This document shows, piece after piece, positions 17,264 to 26,652 of a stretch of 64,000 bases of DNA (position 1 is its first letter; each line of letters opens with the position of its first letter). The notes below the pieces were generated by a model. That model searched no databases and was not told the origin of the DNA. It saw only the letters and a list, made by a program, of their open reading frames with translations. A program made the position numbers and the translations under genes. Source of the DNA: QVMM01 sp047030855 (lineage in GTDB: Bacteria; Bacteroidota; Bacteroidia; Bacteroidales; Dysgonomonadaceae); NCBI GenBank assembly GCA_047030855.1, contig JBKYIJ010000008.1:1178001-1242000 (forward strand), given 5' to 3'.

Positions 17264-18397
17264 TAGCCAAAACCTTGCCGGGTTTGGAAGACGTTCTGGC
17301 TGAAGAACTCATAGCGCTGGGTGCGGATAATCTTCAGCTCGGTAAGCGTATGGTGTCGTTCGAAGGAGACAAAGAACTGTTGTATAAAACAAATATCCAT
17401 TGCCGTACGGCATTGAGGATACTCAAACCTGTTCTTGTTTTTAAGGCGAAGAATACAGATGAACTGTATGCTTACGTAAAACAATTCCCGTGGAATGATT
17501 TTTTTTCGGTGAAAAATACATTTGCGATTGATGCCGTGGTTTTCTCGGAATTATTCACTCACTCAAAATTTGTTGCCTATCGGACTAAAGACGCCATTGT
17601 CGATTTTTTCACTGAAAAGGTTGGCAAACGTCCTTCCGTGAGTACAGTGAACCCTGATATTGTTATAAACGTGCATATTGCTCATGATAAGTGTACTTTG
17701 TCCTTCGACAGTTCGGGAGAATCCCTGCACAAAAGAGGATACCGTGAAGCACAGACTGACGCTCCTTTGAACGAAGTATTGGCCGCCGGTATGTTACTAA
17801 AAACGGGCTGGAAAGGAGAAAGTGCGTTTATTGATCCGATGTGCGGATCGGGTACGCTTCTGATCGAGGCGGCCATGATAGCTCTTAACATTCCTCCGGG
17901 AGTATATCGCAAAGGTTTTGCTTTCGAAAAATGGCCTGATTTTGATAAAGAGTTGTTTGAATATTTATACAATGACGATAGTCAGGAACGTGATTTTGAG
18001 TACAGAATCTATGGATCGGACATATCTCCCAAAGCAATCGCAATTGCAAACCAGAATATAAAGAATGCAGGATTGTCACGATATATCGAATTAAGCGTAA
18101 AACCTATACAAAAATATTCGGAACCGCCTGCCGAAAACGGCTTGTTAGTCACAAACCCTCCTTATGGCGAGCGTTTGAAGGAGAATGATATATTCGGACT
18201 TTATGAATCAATTGGCGAAAGGCTGAAGCATGTGTTCACAGGATATACGGTCTGGATACTGAGCAATAAAAAAAGAATACTTCGATAAAATAGGATTGAA
18301 ACCTTCGAAGAAAATAAAACTTATTAACGGTTCTCTTGAATGTGAATTCCGAAAATATGAAATATTTGACGGAAAAAGAAAATCTTTTTTTGGATAA
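17242..18397 (+). CDS. RlmL-type 23S rRNA m2G methyltransferase (THUMP), frameshifted near the 3' end
   Basis: 384 residues after repair. An N-terminal ferredoxin-like/THUMP part (FEMIAKTLPGLEDVLAEEL, INVHIAHDKCTLSFDSSGES) precedes a Rossmann methyltransferase with DPMCGSGTLLIEAAMIALN, YGSDISPKAIAIANQN and the base-flipping motif NPPYGERL. This matches the N-terminal half of E. coli RlmL, which methylates N2 of a guanine in 23S rRNA; the RlmK half is absent, as in most Bacteroidota. The A7 run at 18268-18274 contains one extra A. Removing it gives LSNKEYFDKIGLKPSKKIKL and a tail ending DGKRKSFFG. Uncorrected, the protein loses about 35 residues. Confidence 0.88.
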
Positions 18398-18422
18398 GAA
18401 AAAGATTTAAAATATAATGAAT

Positions 18423-18430
18423 TATCTTTG
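18423..18430 (+). promoter_or_regulatory. -7 element TATCTTTG for the DUF4836/ABC operon
   Basis: A perfect TAnnTTTG match 30 nt before the ATG at 18461. The -33 element is not evident. It supports the start at 18461 rather than the in-frame one at 18428. Confidence 0.45.
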
Positions 18431-18460
18431 AGCTATTTAATTAAAACTAAATATTATAAT

Positions 18461-20068
18461 ATGAAATTTACAAAACTATTCTCTGCAATTTTGATTACGG
18501 CTTTGTTCTTTGCCTCGTGTAAAGACTCTTCTAAAGAGGGGCTTGTTAATGCAATTCCTGCCGATGCTTCTTATGTAGTGTACCTTAACACGCAATCCAT
18601 GAGCGAAAAGTCGGCTTACGATATTTTTCAGAATATCACCGTAGCAAGAGGTATTAATCTGGCAAAAGGCATGCTTAACAAAAAAGAAGCCATTGATATG
18701 CTGGATGGCTTTACTAAGAACGTAAACTCGTTAGGACTCGATATAAAAGGCGATTGTTATTTCTATACAACCGATTACAATACTTTCGGCTTTGTATTTG
18801 GAGTTAACGATGCCGAAAAGATCAAAACCGCATTTACCGATTTTTCAATGGCTAAAGAAGGCGATATTCAGGTTAAAGACGGAGTGTATTCTTTCTCTCC
18901 CGAATCTGATATTGTGATGAGCTGGGATAAAAGCAAGTTTGTGATAATCGTGTCTACGCGCTTTTATGGCTCTGATGGTAAACCTGATCTGAAAGCTTTG
19001 GTCGCTAAACAACTTGCTCAGAAAAAGGATGAAAGTATCCATGCCAACCCTACGTTTGAAAAATTCTTAGCAGGAAAGAAAGATATTTCCGTATACTATT
19101 CTTATTCTAATCTGACTTTGTTTGAAAATATTTACGGAATGGATTTTCCCGAAGAAGTGAAGAAGGAAATCGAAGGACTGAAAGGAATATCTACGGCGAT
19201 GAATGTTTCTTTCGAAAAAGGTGAAATTAAAGCGGACAACAAGGTTTATTACGATACGCCCCAGACAGAGAAAAAATACAAAGATCTTGTCGCTCAACTT
19301 TCAGGCGAAATTAAAGGAGATCAGTTTAAGTTTGTTTCCGACAGCTCATTGTTTGTTCTTTCCGCCAATCTTAAAGGAGCAGGTATTTATTCATATCTTG
19401 AAAAACTCGGATTGTCTTCATATTTACAGGATGAATTTAAAAGCGAAGTATTTGACGTGAAGGCTTTGTTCGAAGCGGTTGAAGGTGATTTGACGTTTGC
19501 TGTCAGTAAAATAGCGAAAGTTAAAAAATCGTTTTCTTACGGCAGTGAAACAGTCGAATACGATTCTACCGAACCGCTGATATCTTTCTTTGCGGATGTG
19601 AAAGACGGAAAGAAAATAACAGATATTTTTTCAACTGTTTCGGAACAGTTTGCCGCAACAAAAGTTGACGACAATACATATTGCATCGACTCTGAAACTT
19701 ATGATGTTTACTTTGGCGTTTCGAACAATATGTTTTATATCACAAATGATAAAACTGTGTTTAACAACCTGCAATCGGATAATCTGAAAAACGATTATTT
19801 AAGTAAGGTGAAAGGAAATTCAGCGGTAATGACAGGAAACTTTAAATCGTTGAAACAAATGATAGCCGACGAGGATATGGGTGCTAAATATTCCGTCTTG
19901 TTGAATAACGGTCTCGATCAGTTAGACTCTTATTTCTATAAAGCCAATAAAAACGTGGAAGGAGAAGGTTCACTGTATTTTACTGATAAGTCGAAAAACA
20001 GTTTTGCCGTTATTTGTCAGTATTTCGATCAGGTTCTTACTACCTTTAACGACGAATTCCGCTTTTAA
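18461..20068 (+). CDS. DUF4836-family lipoprotein
   Basis: 535-residue lipoprotein (lipobox ALFFASC, Cys20) matching the DUF4836 family of Bacteroidales. The mature protein opens LVNAIPADASYVVYLN and contains several alternating beta/alpha stretches (DGVYSFSPESDIVMSWDKSK, VEGDLTFAVSKIAKV, GNSAVMTGNFKSLKQM) that look like repeated units of one fold. The function is unknown. It is followed after 6 bp by an ABC ATPase and then its permease, so it may be the periplasmic partner of that transporter. Confidence 0.8.
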   Translation: MKFTKLFSAILITALFFASCKDSSKEGLVNAIPADASYVVYLNTQSMSEKSAYDIFQNITVARGINLAKGMLNKKEAIDMLDGFTKNVNSLGLDIKGDCYFYTTDYNTFGFVFGVNDAEKIKTAFTDFSMAKEGDIQVKDGVYSFSPESDIVMSWDKSKFVIIVSTRFYGSDGKPDLKALVAKQLAQKKDESIHANPTFEKFLAGKKDISVYYSYSNLTLFENIYGMDFPEEVKKEIEGLKGISTAMNVSFEKGEIKADNKVYYDTPQTEKKYKDLVAQLSGEIKGDQFKFVSDSSLFVLSANLKGAGIYSYLEKLGLSSYLQDEFKSEVFDVKALFEAVEGDLTFAVSKIAKVKKSFSYGSETVEYDSTEPLISFFADVKDGKKITDIFSTVSEQFAATKVDDNTYCIDSETYDVYFGVSNNMFYITNDKTVFNNLQSDNLKNDYLSKVKGNSAVMTGNFKSLKQMIADEDMGAKYSVLLNNGLDQLDSYFYKANKNVEGEGSLYFTDKSKNSFAVICQYFDQVLTTFNDEFRF

Positions 20069-20074
20069 TAAATA

Positions 20075-20719
20075 ATGAATAAAATATCACTCAGAAAGGT
20101 AATTCCTAATGTATTTTCAGATGCCGAAGTTGTAAACTCCGGCATCTGGAGTATTGATGTGGATTTTGAACGGGGGAAATCGTATCTGATTGAAGCCGCA
20201 TCAGGAAAAGGTAAAAGCTCTTTGTGCAGTTTTATCTACGGATACAGATCGGATTATAAGGGTGATATAAACTTCAGTTCGAAAAATATAAGATCATTCA
20301 CTCCTTCGGTTTGGGATTATGTCAGGACAAACGAATTGGGTTTGTTGTTTCAGGAACTGAACCTTTTCCCCGAACTTACGGCAATGGAAAACGTAGTTCT
20401 GAAAAATAACCTTACCGATTATAAAACCGAAAGCCAGATAGAAAGCATGTTTGATGCGTTGGGCATTGGTGAAAAGAAAAACCAGCTGATCGGAAAAATG
20501 TCGTGGGGGCAGCAGCAGCGCGTGGCTGTGATAAGGTGTCTTTGTCAGCCTTTGCATTTTCTGATTATGGACGAACCGATCAGTCATCTTGACGATGAAA
20601 ATGCTTCCGCCGTGTCCGATCTTGTTTCGATGGAATTGTCGGCACAAGGCGCGGGGCTTATCGTAACTTCTATCGGCAAAGACATGCCGTTTGATTATAC
20701 AGAAAAAATCTCTTTATGA
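20075..20719 (+). CDS. ABC transporter ATP-binding protein
   Basis: 214-residue ATPase. Walker A is AASGKGKSSLCSFIYG, the Q-loop is in LGLLFQELNLFPELTAMENV, the signature is MSWGQQQRVAVIRCL (SWGQQ rather than LSGGQ), Walker B is FLIMDEPISHLDDE, and the H-loop position is Ser (VTSIGKD). The general type is LolD/MacB-like, moving lipoproteins or other envelope substrates by a mechanotransmission permease. The degenerate signature and missing switch His are noteworthy and may slow ATP turnover. Its stop overlaps the permease start by 4 bp. Confidence 0.85.
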   Translation: MNKISLRKVIPNVFSDAEVVNSGIWSIDVDFERGKSYLIEAASGKGKSSLCSFIYGYRSDYKGDINFSSKNIRSFTPSVWDYVRTNELGLLFQELNLFPELTAMENVVLKNNLTDYKTESQIESMFDALGIGEKKNQLIGKMSWGQQQRVAVIRCLCQPLHFLIMDEPISHLDDENASAVSDLVSMELSAQGAGLIVTSIGKDMPFDYTEKISL

Positions 20720-21891
20720 AACTTATCTGGAAACTACTCAGGGAAAATATCAGTAAGGCTCAACTGATCGGTTTCTTTGTCGCCAATCTGGCGGGGTTGA
20801 CGATTGTGCTCGTCGCTTTTCAGTTTTACTTTGATATAAGTCCTGTTTTCAGTTCCAAAGAAGATTTCCTTCGTAAAGATTACCTGACAATTACCAAGAA
20901 AGTCGGTTTTATGGATACTTTTTCCAAAAAATCGACAGGATTCTCTGATGCTGAAATTTCCGATTTGAAGAAGGAACGATTTGTTAAGGATGTGGGAGCC
21001 TTCACTTCTTCCCGATTTAACGTATATGCCAGTATAAGTCGCAACAATACGGGTTTCGGTACGGATATGTTTTTCGAATCCGTTCCCGATCAGTTTGTAG
21101 ATGTCAAAACGGAAGACTGGCGTTTTTCTCCCGTTGATAACGTTATCCCCATAATATTACCTAAAAACTACCTCGATCTTTATAATTTCGGATTTGCCGC
21201 ATCGAAAGATATGCCGAAACTGTCCGAGAATATGATCGGCATGATAAACCTTGATGTGACGATATGGGGCAGAGGAAACCGTCAGCAGATGAAAGGACGC
21301 ATCGTAGGCTTTTCCAACAGGCTGAATACGATATTGGTGCCCGAAACGTTTATGACATGGGCAAACGAAAATTTCGGAAACACGCAGGTTTCGGAGTCCT
21401 CGCGCCTGATGGTGGAGGTTAACAACATCGCTGATCCGCAAATTTCCCAATATTTTAAAGACAAAGGTTATGAAGTGGAAGGAGATAATACTGCAGCCAG
21501 CCGTATGTCTTCCCTGTTGAAAATAATGGTGGCGATAGTGGTATCCGTCGGCGGAGTAATTTGCATCCTTTCTTTCTTTATTCTTGTGCTCAGCATTTAT
21601 CTGTTGTTGGAGAAGAATATGGACAAGCTTCATAAGTTAAGGCTGTTAGGCTATAAAAAACTAACGGTTTGCAAACCTTACGAATTGCTTATTGTCGTGA
21701 TGAACGGAGCGATACTGATACTGTCCCTTGTATTGGTATTTGCCGTAAAAATGAAATATGAATCCTTGGTCGGTAAAATCTGGACAGGCTTCCAGCCCGT
21801 CAGTATTATGCCTGTAATCGCAATAGGGTTGATGATCGTAGTTGTGCTTACGCTGATTAATGTTGTTATAATCCGTAAGAAAGTGAAATAA
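20716..21891 (+). CDS. ABC transporter permease, MacB/FtsX-like
   Basis: 391 residues with one N-terminal helix (about 17-38), a periplasmic domain of about 220 residues and three C-terminal helices (about 270-300, 332-352, 362-388). That layout is the MacB/FtsX/LolE type VII ABC fold. The LRLLGYKKLTVCKPYELL segment before the third helix matches the cytoplasmic coupling region. The substrate is unknown; the partners are the overlapping ATPase and the DUF4836 lipoprotein just upstream. It converges with corA, 6 bp between stops. Confidence 0.82.
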   Translation: MKLIWKLLRENISKAQLIGFFVANLAGLTIVLVAFQFYFDISPVFSSKEDFLRKDYLTITKKVGFMDTFSKKSTGFSDAEISDLKKERFVKDVGAFTSSRFNVYASISRNNTGFGTDMFFESVPDQFVDVKTEDWRFSPVDNVIPIILPKNYLDLYNFGFAASKDMPKLSENMIGMINLDVTIWGRGNRQQMKGRIVGFSNRLNTILVPETFMTWANENFGNTQVSESSRLMVEVNNIADPQISQYFKDKGYEVEGDNTAASRMSSLLKIMVAIVVSVGGVICILSFFILVLSIYLLLEKNMDKLHKLRLLGYKKLTVCKPYELLIVVMNGAILILSLVLVFAVKMKYESLVGKIWTGFQPVSIMPVIAIGLMIVVVLTLINVVIIRKKVK

Positions 21892-21897
21892 ATCTGC

Positions 21898-22842
21898 CTA
21901 CAACCAACGCTTTCGCTTAAAGTAGAAAAGGATAATTGCTACCGAAACCACCATTAACGCGATCGAGAGTTCATAGCCGTAATTCCATTTCAGTTCGGGC
22001 ATATCGTTAAAGTTCATTCCGTATATGCTTGCAATCAATGTAGGGGGCATGAATATAACGGAAATAACGGTAAACATTTTGATTATTTTGTTCTGCTCAA
22101 CGTTAACATAACCGAGGAAAGTGTCCTGTAAGTAATCGAGCCTGTCGAAACTGAAACGTATGTGTTCGATCAGCGAATTAATGTCTTTTACGATTATAGT
22201 GAGTTTGTCGTGCAGTTCCTTGGGTATTAGTTCGCTTTTCAGCATGCTCGATACGGCGCGTTGTTTTTCAATAATATTTTCGCGGAGCAGCATTGTTTTT
22301 TCCTGCAAGTCTTTGATTTCCATCAACAGGTTTTCATCCGCTTCTTTCAGGCTGATGCTGTTACTTAAGGTAGTGATCCGCTGCGTCATTTCCTCTATCA
22401 TATCGGCATCGACTTCAACCCGCGTTTCGAGCAAAGCAACGAATACATGGTATCCGCTCGGATAGTTCCGCGGATTGGCTGATATTTTTTTTACGGTTTC
22501 GTGAAACGATAGTAAATCTTCGTCGCGTACCGTTATCAGTATATTGTTTTTTAGGATGAACGAAACGGCTTCTTTCTCAAAATTATCGAGCAGGAAGTTG
22601 AGGTTTACGACAAGTGAATCGTTCGTCTCTATGTAGCGTGACGACATCTCGATTTCTATCATTTCTTCCTCTTCCTGAATATAGATTTTGAGATAGTCCT
22701 CCAGCTCGTTTTCTATCTCTTCGTCTACATTGTTCAGGTCGATCCACAGAAAGTTTTTTATAGAAGACTCCTTTAAGAATTCAAGGCTGCGGCTGATTCT
22801 TATTACGTTGTCTTTTTGATAAAAAAGTTTTACTTCTGCCAT
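21898..22842 (-). CDS. corA: CorA-family magnesium/divalent cation channel
   Basis: 314 residues: a long acidic, helical cytoplasmic domain and two C-terminal membrane helices (about 254-274 and 287-306) with the selectivity motif YGMNFNDMPE between them and a basic tail FKRKRWL. The cytoplasmic helix shows the KSELIPKELHDKL and FDRLDYLQDTFLGYV pattern of the stalk helix. It mediates Mg2+ (or Co2+) uptake as a pentamer. It lies 20 bp after ksgA on the same strand and is probably cotranscribed. Confidence 0.92.
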   Translation of the reverse strand: MAEVKLFYQKDNVIRISRSLEFLKESSIKNFLWIDLNNVDEEIENELEDYLKIYIQEEEEMIEIEMSSRYIETNDSLVVNLNFLLDNFEKEAVSFILKNNILITVRDEDLLSFHETVKKISANPRNYPSGYHVFVALLETRVEVDADMIEEMTQRITTLSNSISLKEADENLLMEIKDLQEKTMLLRENIIEKQRAVSSMLKSELIPKELHDKLTIIVKDINSLIEHIRFSFDRLDYLQDTFLGYVNVEQNKIIKMFTVISVIFMPPTLIASIYGMNFNDMPELKWNYGYELSIALMVVSVAIILFYFKRKRWL

Positions 22843-22862
22843 ATCCGTTCTCTTTTAGCGGG

Positions 22863-23663
22863 TTATTCTTCCTTTACTTTTTTCGCTTCCATATTCTGGA
22901 TGTATGGTTGTATCATGTTGGTCAGTTTCTCGAATTGTTCCACCGATAATTGTTCGGGGCGTTTGTCGAAAATCGGATCCGAATATATTTCACAATCTTT
23001 TCCCAACAAAGGTTTTAACGAGTTTCTTAAAGTCTTTCTTCTTTGATTGAAGCCTGTTTTTACGACTGTTTTAAAAAGCTTTTCGTCGCACAGCATTTCT
23101 TTCCGATCATTTCTTGTCAGCCTGACAACCGCTGACTTTACTTTCGGCGGCGGATTGAATACCGTTTCGCTAACCGTAAAAAGGTATTCCACGTCATACC
23201 ACACCTGAAGCAGTACGCTTAATATGCCGTAAGCCTTTTTCCCTTCTTTGGAGCATATCCTTTCCGCTACCTCTTTCTGCAACATTCCCGAACAACAGGG
23301 AATACGATCCTTATAATCCAAAACCTTGAAAAATATCTGGGAAGATATATTGTAAGGGTAGTTGCCGATAACGCAGAACTCATTCGGATATATTGTCTGC
23401 AAATCCATTTTGAGGAAATCGCCCTCAATGATTTTCAAATCGGGATATGTGGCGTGGAGATAATCGACAGATTCTCTGTCTATTTCTACTACGGTAAGGT
23501 CTTTTCTTTGGGTGAGAAATTGCGTAAGAACGCCCATCCCGGGTCCTATTTCAATGACAGGAACATCAGGAAAATCGTTTAAAGTATCTGCAATGCGTTG
23601 AGCTATCTGCAAATCTTTCAGAAAATGTTGCCCGAGGAATTTCTTCGGTCGAACTGCTTTCAT
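22863..23663 (-). CDS. rsmA: 16S rRNA dimethyladenosine transferase KsgA/RsmA
   Basis: 266-residue enzyme that dimethylates the two adjacent adenines near the 3' end of 16S rRNA during small-subunit maturation. Motifs are KKFLGQHFLKD, VIEIGPGMGVLTQ (SAM loop), VVEIDRE, EGDFLKMDL and the catalytic GNYPYNISSQIFFK, with FNPPPKVKSAVVRL towards the C-terminus. The ATG at 23663 (MKAVRPKKFLG) is chosen over a TTG two codons upstream. A -7 element lies at 23693-23700, overlapping a divergent promoter. Confidence 0.95.
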   Translation of the reverse strand: MKAVRPKKFLGQHFLKDLQIAQRIADTLNDFPDVPVIEIGPGMGVLTQFLTQRKDLTVVEIDRESVDYLHATYPDLKIIEGDFLKMDLQTIYPNEFCVIGNYPYNISSQIFFKVLDYKDRIPCCSGMLQKEVAERICSKEGKKAYGILSVLLQVWYDVEYLFTVSETVFNPPPKVKSAVVRLTRNDRKEMLCDEKLFKTVVKTGFNQRRKTLRNSLKPLLGKDCEIYSDPIFDKRPEQLSVEQFEKLTNMIQPYIQNMEAKKVKEE

Positions 23664-23677
23664 CCACAACTATTCAT

Positions 23678-23700
23678 TATATTTGCAACATGCAAAGTTA
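23678..23700. promoter_or_regulatory. Back-to-back -7 elements between rsmA and the LPG-synthase-like gene
   Basis: Plus strand TATATTTG at 23678-23685 faces the gene at 23767. Minus strand TAACTTTG occupies 23693-23700 and faces rsmA at 23663. The two transcripts would start within each other's promoter, so the two directions may compete. -33 elements are weak for both. Confidence 0.4.
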
Positions 23701-23766
23701 GTGTTTTATTTCTGAGGATATTCTAAATAACACAATTATAATTCGGATCGGTCAAAAAAACTGCAA

Positions 23767-24807
23767 ATGGACAATAACCAACAAGAGCCCGTTAAACAGG
23801 CGGAAGAAATTCTGGAAAAAACAAGCAAAAGTTCTCTTCTAAAAAAAATATTGAGTATTGCCATCCCCTTAGGGCTTGGAATACTGATTCTCTGGTTTTT
23901 GTACCGTGATACGGATTTTGAGCAAATGTGGAGCATCATAAAAGATGCCAATTACGGCATCCTTGCTTTTTCTCTTTTGTTCGGATTGCTTGGAAACACG
24001 ATCAGGGGATACCGTTGGAAAACTATTATCACGCCTCTCGGGTACGATCCGAAACCGTCAAACCTTATTTTTGCCGTTTACGGAAATTATGCGGTTAATT
24101 TTGCTCTTCCCCGAGCAGGCGAAATCTGGCGTTGCGGAGTGGTTTCGAAAGATGAGAAAATTCCGTTTGTCAAATTGTTCGGCACGGTCATTATAGACCG
24201 TTTGCTCGATACGTTGACCGTACTGTTGATTTCAATACTGGCGTTCTTTCTGAACATGGAGTTTTTCCTTCAGTATCTGAAACAGAATCAGGAACTTTTC
24301 GATAAAGTGTTGTCCTATGTTACCTCCCCGTTGCCCTATATTGCTGTCGTTGTCTTTGTCGGAGCAATAGTTTTGATATTTAAAGTCTTCAAGAATAATG
24401 CTATAATTATTAAGATAAAAGACTTTTTTATCGGTATAGGAAAAGACATGAAGGCAATATGGAAAATGAAGCAGAAAAAGCGGTTATTTTTGTATTCGTT
24501 CCTAATATGGTTAAGTTATTTCCTCTACTTCTACATAACGTTTTTTGCCTTTGATTTTACCAAAGATCTTGGTTTTGCCGCAGGGCTATTCGTGTTTGCC
24601 ATAAGCAGTATCAGTATGGGAGTTCCGTCCAACGGCGGACTTGGGCCATGGCAGGCAACCGTTTTCTTCGGACTGTGTGCGTTCATGGTCGATTCGGAAC
24701 AGGCAAAAGCTTTTGCGACTGCTGTATTTACCGTCCAATCCGTATGGGTTATTCTTTGCGGCTTGTTCGGAATATTCGCCCTTGCCGTGAAAAATCGCGG
24801 AAAATAA
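23767..24807 (+). CDS. LPG-synthase TM-domain (UPF0104) membrane protein
   Basis: 346 residues with about eight helices. Family landmarks are GNTIRGYRWKTIITPLG, NYAVNFALPRAGEIWRCGVV, FGTVIIDRLLDTLTVLL and the late SMGVPSNGGLGPWQATVFFG. These match the flippase-like transmembrane domain of lysylphosphatidylglycerol synthases without the synthetase domain. Stand-alone members are thought to move lipids across the inner membrane, but the substrate is unknown. The coding A8 run at 23841-23848 (LLKKILS) is in frame, unlike similar runs elsewhere in the window. It is divergent from rsmA. Confidence 0.85.
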   Translation: MDNNQQEPVKQAEEILEKTSKSSLLKKILSIAIPLGLGILILWFLYRDTDFEQMWSIIKDANYGILAFSLLFGLLGNTIRGYRWKTIITPLGYDPKPSNLIFAVYGNYAVNFALPRAGEIWRCGVVSKDEKIPFVKLFGTVIIDRLLDTLTVLLISILAFFLNMEFFLQYLKQNQELFDKVLSYVTSPLPYIAVVVFVGAIVLIFKVFKNNAIIIKIKDFFIGIGKDMKAIWKMKQKKRLFLYSFLIWLSYFLYFYITFFAFDFTKDLGFAAGLFVFAISSISMGVPSNGGLGPWQATVFFGLCAFMVDSEQAKAFATAVFTVQSVWVILCGLFGIFALAVKNRGK

Positions 24808-24876
24808 AAAAGGAAGATTGATTTTTTATTGTTATATTGTGACAATAAAAAAAATTCAACAAAAAAATATTCAGTT

Positions 24877-26332
24877 ATGTCAAAAGAAATTTTATCTCTT
24901 GATCCCCAAAATGTATGGGCATATTTCTATGAGTTAACTCAAATTCCCCGCCCTACGGGACATATGAAACAAGTGACCAAATTCGTTCTCGATTTTGGTA
25001 AATCGTTAGGTTTGGAATCCGTACAGGATAAAGCAGGCAATGTCTTGATACGCAAACCTGCCTCGAAAGGCATGGAAAAGGCTCCTGTCGTGATTCTGCA
25101 ATCGCATTTGGATATGGTTCCTCAAAAAAAATTCCGATACGAAGCATGATTTTACAAAAGATCCGATTGACGCATATATCGACGGCGATAAGGTAAGAGC
25201 CAGATCCACAACTTTGGGAGCTGATAACGGAATCGGGGTTGCTGCCATGATGGCTGTTCTGGAAGATAATAGTTTGACACACGGTCCGCTCGAAGCTTTG
25301 TTTACGATAGACGAAGAAGTGGGAATGGATGGTGCTTTCGGGCTTCAGCCCGGTTTTTTGAAAGGAAGTATTCTTCTTAACCTCGACACGGAAGAAGACG
25401 GAGACCTCTGTGTCGGTTGTGCCGGAGGTGCAGATATAAACGCAGAGATACAATATAAAGATGTAGAAGCAGAGAAAGGCGATGTTGCCGTGAAAGTTTC
25501 ACTGAAAGGACTGAAAGGCGGACATTCGGGAACGGAAATTCATTTAGGGCGTGCCAATGCCAACAAACTGTTGGTTCGTTTCTTGAAAGAAGCCGTAAGG
25601 GATTTTGACGCGCGTTTGTCAAGTATCGACGGAGGTTCGTTACGCAATGCAATCCCTCGTGAGGCTGTTGCTGTTGTTACCGTTCCTGCCGACGGATTGG
25701 ACGATCTGCTGAATCTGGTAAAAGATTATGAAACCGTTTATAAAGCGGAGTATGCAAGTATTGAACCAAACCTTTCTTTCAAACCTGAAAAAATAACTCT
25801 CCCGGAAACGCTGATCCCCGAAGAAATACAGGATGCCGTGATTAATGCGGTCGAAGCCTGCCAGAATGGCGTAATCAGTATGCTAACGGATATTGAGGAT
25901 ACTGTGGAGTCTTCTACAAATCTTGCTTTAATCAAATCGGAAAAAGGAAAGATACTTGTACAGTTCCTTGTACGCAGTTCTTCCGAAACACGCAAGTTTG
26001 CGGTTTGCTCAAGCATCGAAAGTGCGTTTCTTATGGCAGGGGCAAAGGTTGATATCGTAAATCCTTATCCCGGTTGGCAACCTAATGCAAAGGCCAAAGT
26101 ACTTCATGTAATGAGCGACTTATACAGAGAAATGTTCGGGAAACCCGCTAACGTGAATGTCGTGCATGCAGGACTGGAATGTGGAATTATCCTGAGCAGC
26201 ACTCCCGGGCTGGATATAGTTTCTTTCGGTCCTACAATTTTAGGAGCGCATTCGCCCGACGAATATGTAGTTATTGAGGCTGTCACCAGATTTTACGATT
26301 ATCTGAAAGCTACGCTTGCCCGTTTGAAATAA
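24877..26332 (+). CDS. pepD: Aminoacyl-histidine dipeptidase PepD (M20C), frameshifted
   Basis: Metallopeptidase of 484 residues after repair that hydrolyses Xaa-His and other dipeptides. The metal-site motif QSHLDMVPQK is cut at the A8 run 25124-25131. Removing one A gives VPQKNSDTKHDFTKDPID and joins the C-terminal part, which carries TTLGADNGIGVAAMMAVLED, FTIDEEVGMDGAFGL, the lid domain KGGHSGTEIHLGRANANK and the final ligand ECGIILSSTPGLDIVSFGPT. The start MSKEILSLDPQNVW is at 24877. Without repair the first fragment would hold only one metal ligand block. A clear terminator follows at 26355-26389. Confidence 0.92.
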
Positions 26333-26354
26333 GAGTTTTCCCAATATAAATCTT

Positions 26355-26389
26355 ATCCGTGAAGAATATTCTTTACGGATAATTTTTTT
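26355..26389 (+). terminator. Intrinsic terminator of pepD
   Basis: Long near-perfect inverted repeat (26355-26380, arms ATCCGTGAAGAA / TTCTTTACGGAT) followed by T7 at 26383-26389, 23 bp after the pepD stop. Confidence 0.75.
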
Positions 26390-26399
26390 GTTTTTCGGT

Positions 26400-26598
26400 A
26401 TGAAAAAAAACTAAAGAACGGCTGCTGCCGGTTATCTTCATCGTGTATATTGTTTCTCTTGCCATACTGATTTTTCCTTATTATCAGGCAAAACAACAAT
26501 GGTTCGCTTATATTTCTATAGTTTCGGGGTCGGTTGTTTTAGCCGTTTTGTTGTTTCTTCTGTTCAAAAAGAGAAAAAAAGATAAAAAACGGAACTAA
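26400..26598 (+). CDS. Small membrane protein of unknown function, frameshifted
   Basis: The raw frame from the ATG at 26400 stops after three codons because of the A8 run 26403-26410. Removing one A gives a 65-residue protein: MKKTKERLLPVIFIVYIVSL, then a second helix (AYISIVSGSVVLAVLLFLLF) and a Lys/Arg-rich tail (KKRKKDKKRN). Two hydrophobic helices and the basic tail suggest an inner membrane hairpin with both ends in the cytoplasm. No family is recognised. It fills the otherwise empty gap between the pepD terminator and the methyltransferase gene. Confidence 0.6.
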
Positions 26599-26652
26599 CT
26601 TTAAATGATAATGTTACTATTTATTACTTTTGTGTCTGATAATATCGTATAA

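Noticed and set aside
24829..25149. Separate short gene ahead of pepD
   Set aside because: It is the PepD N-terminus; the break falls within the metal-site region at an A8 run.
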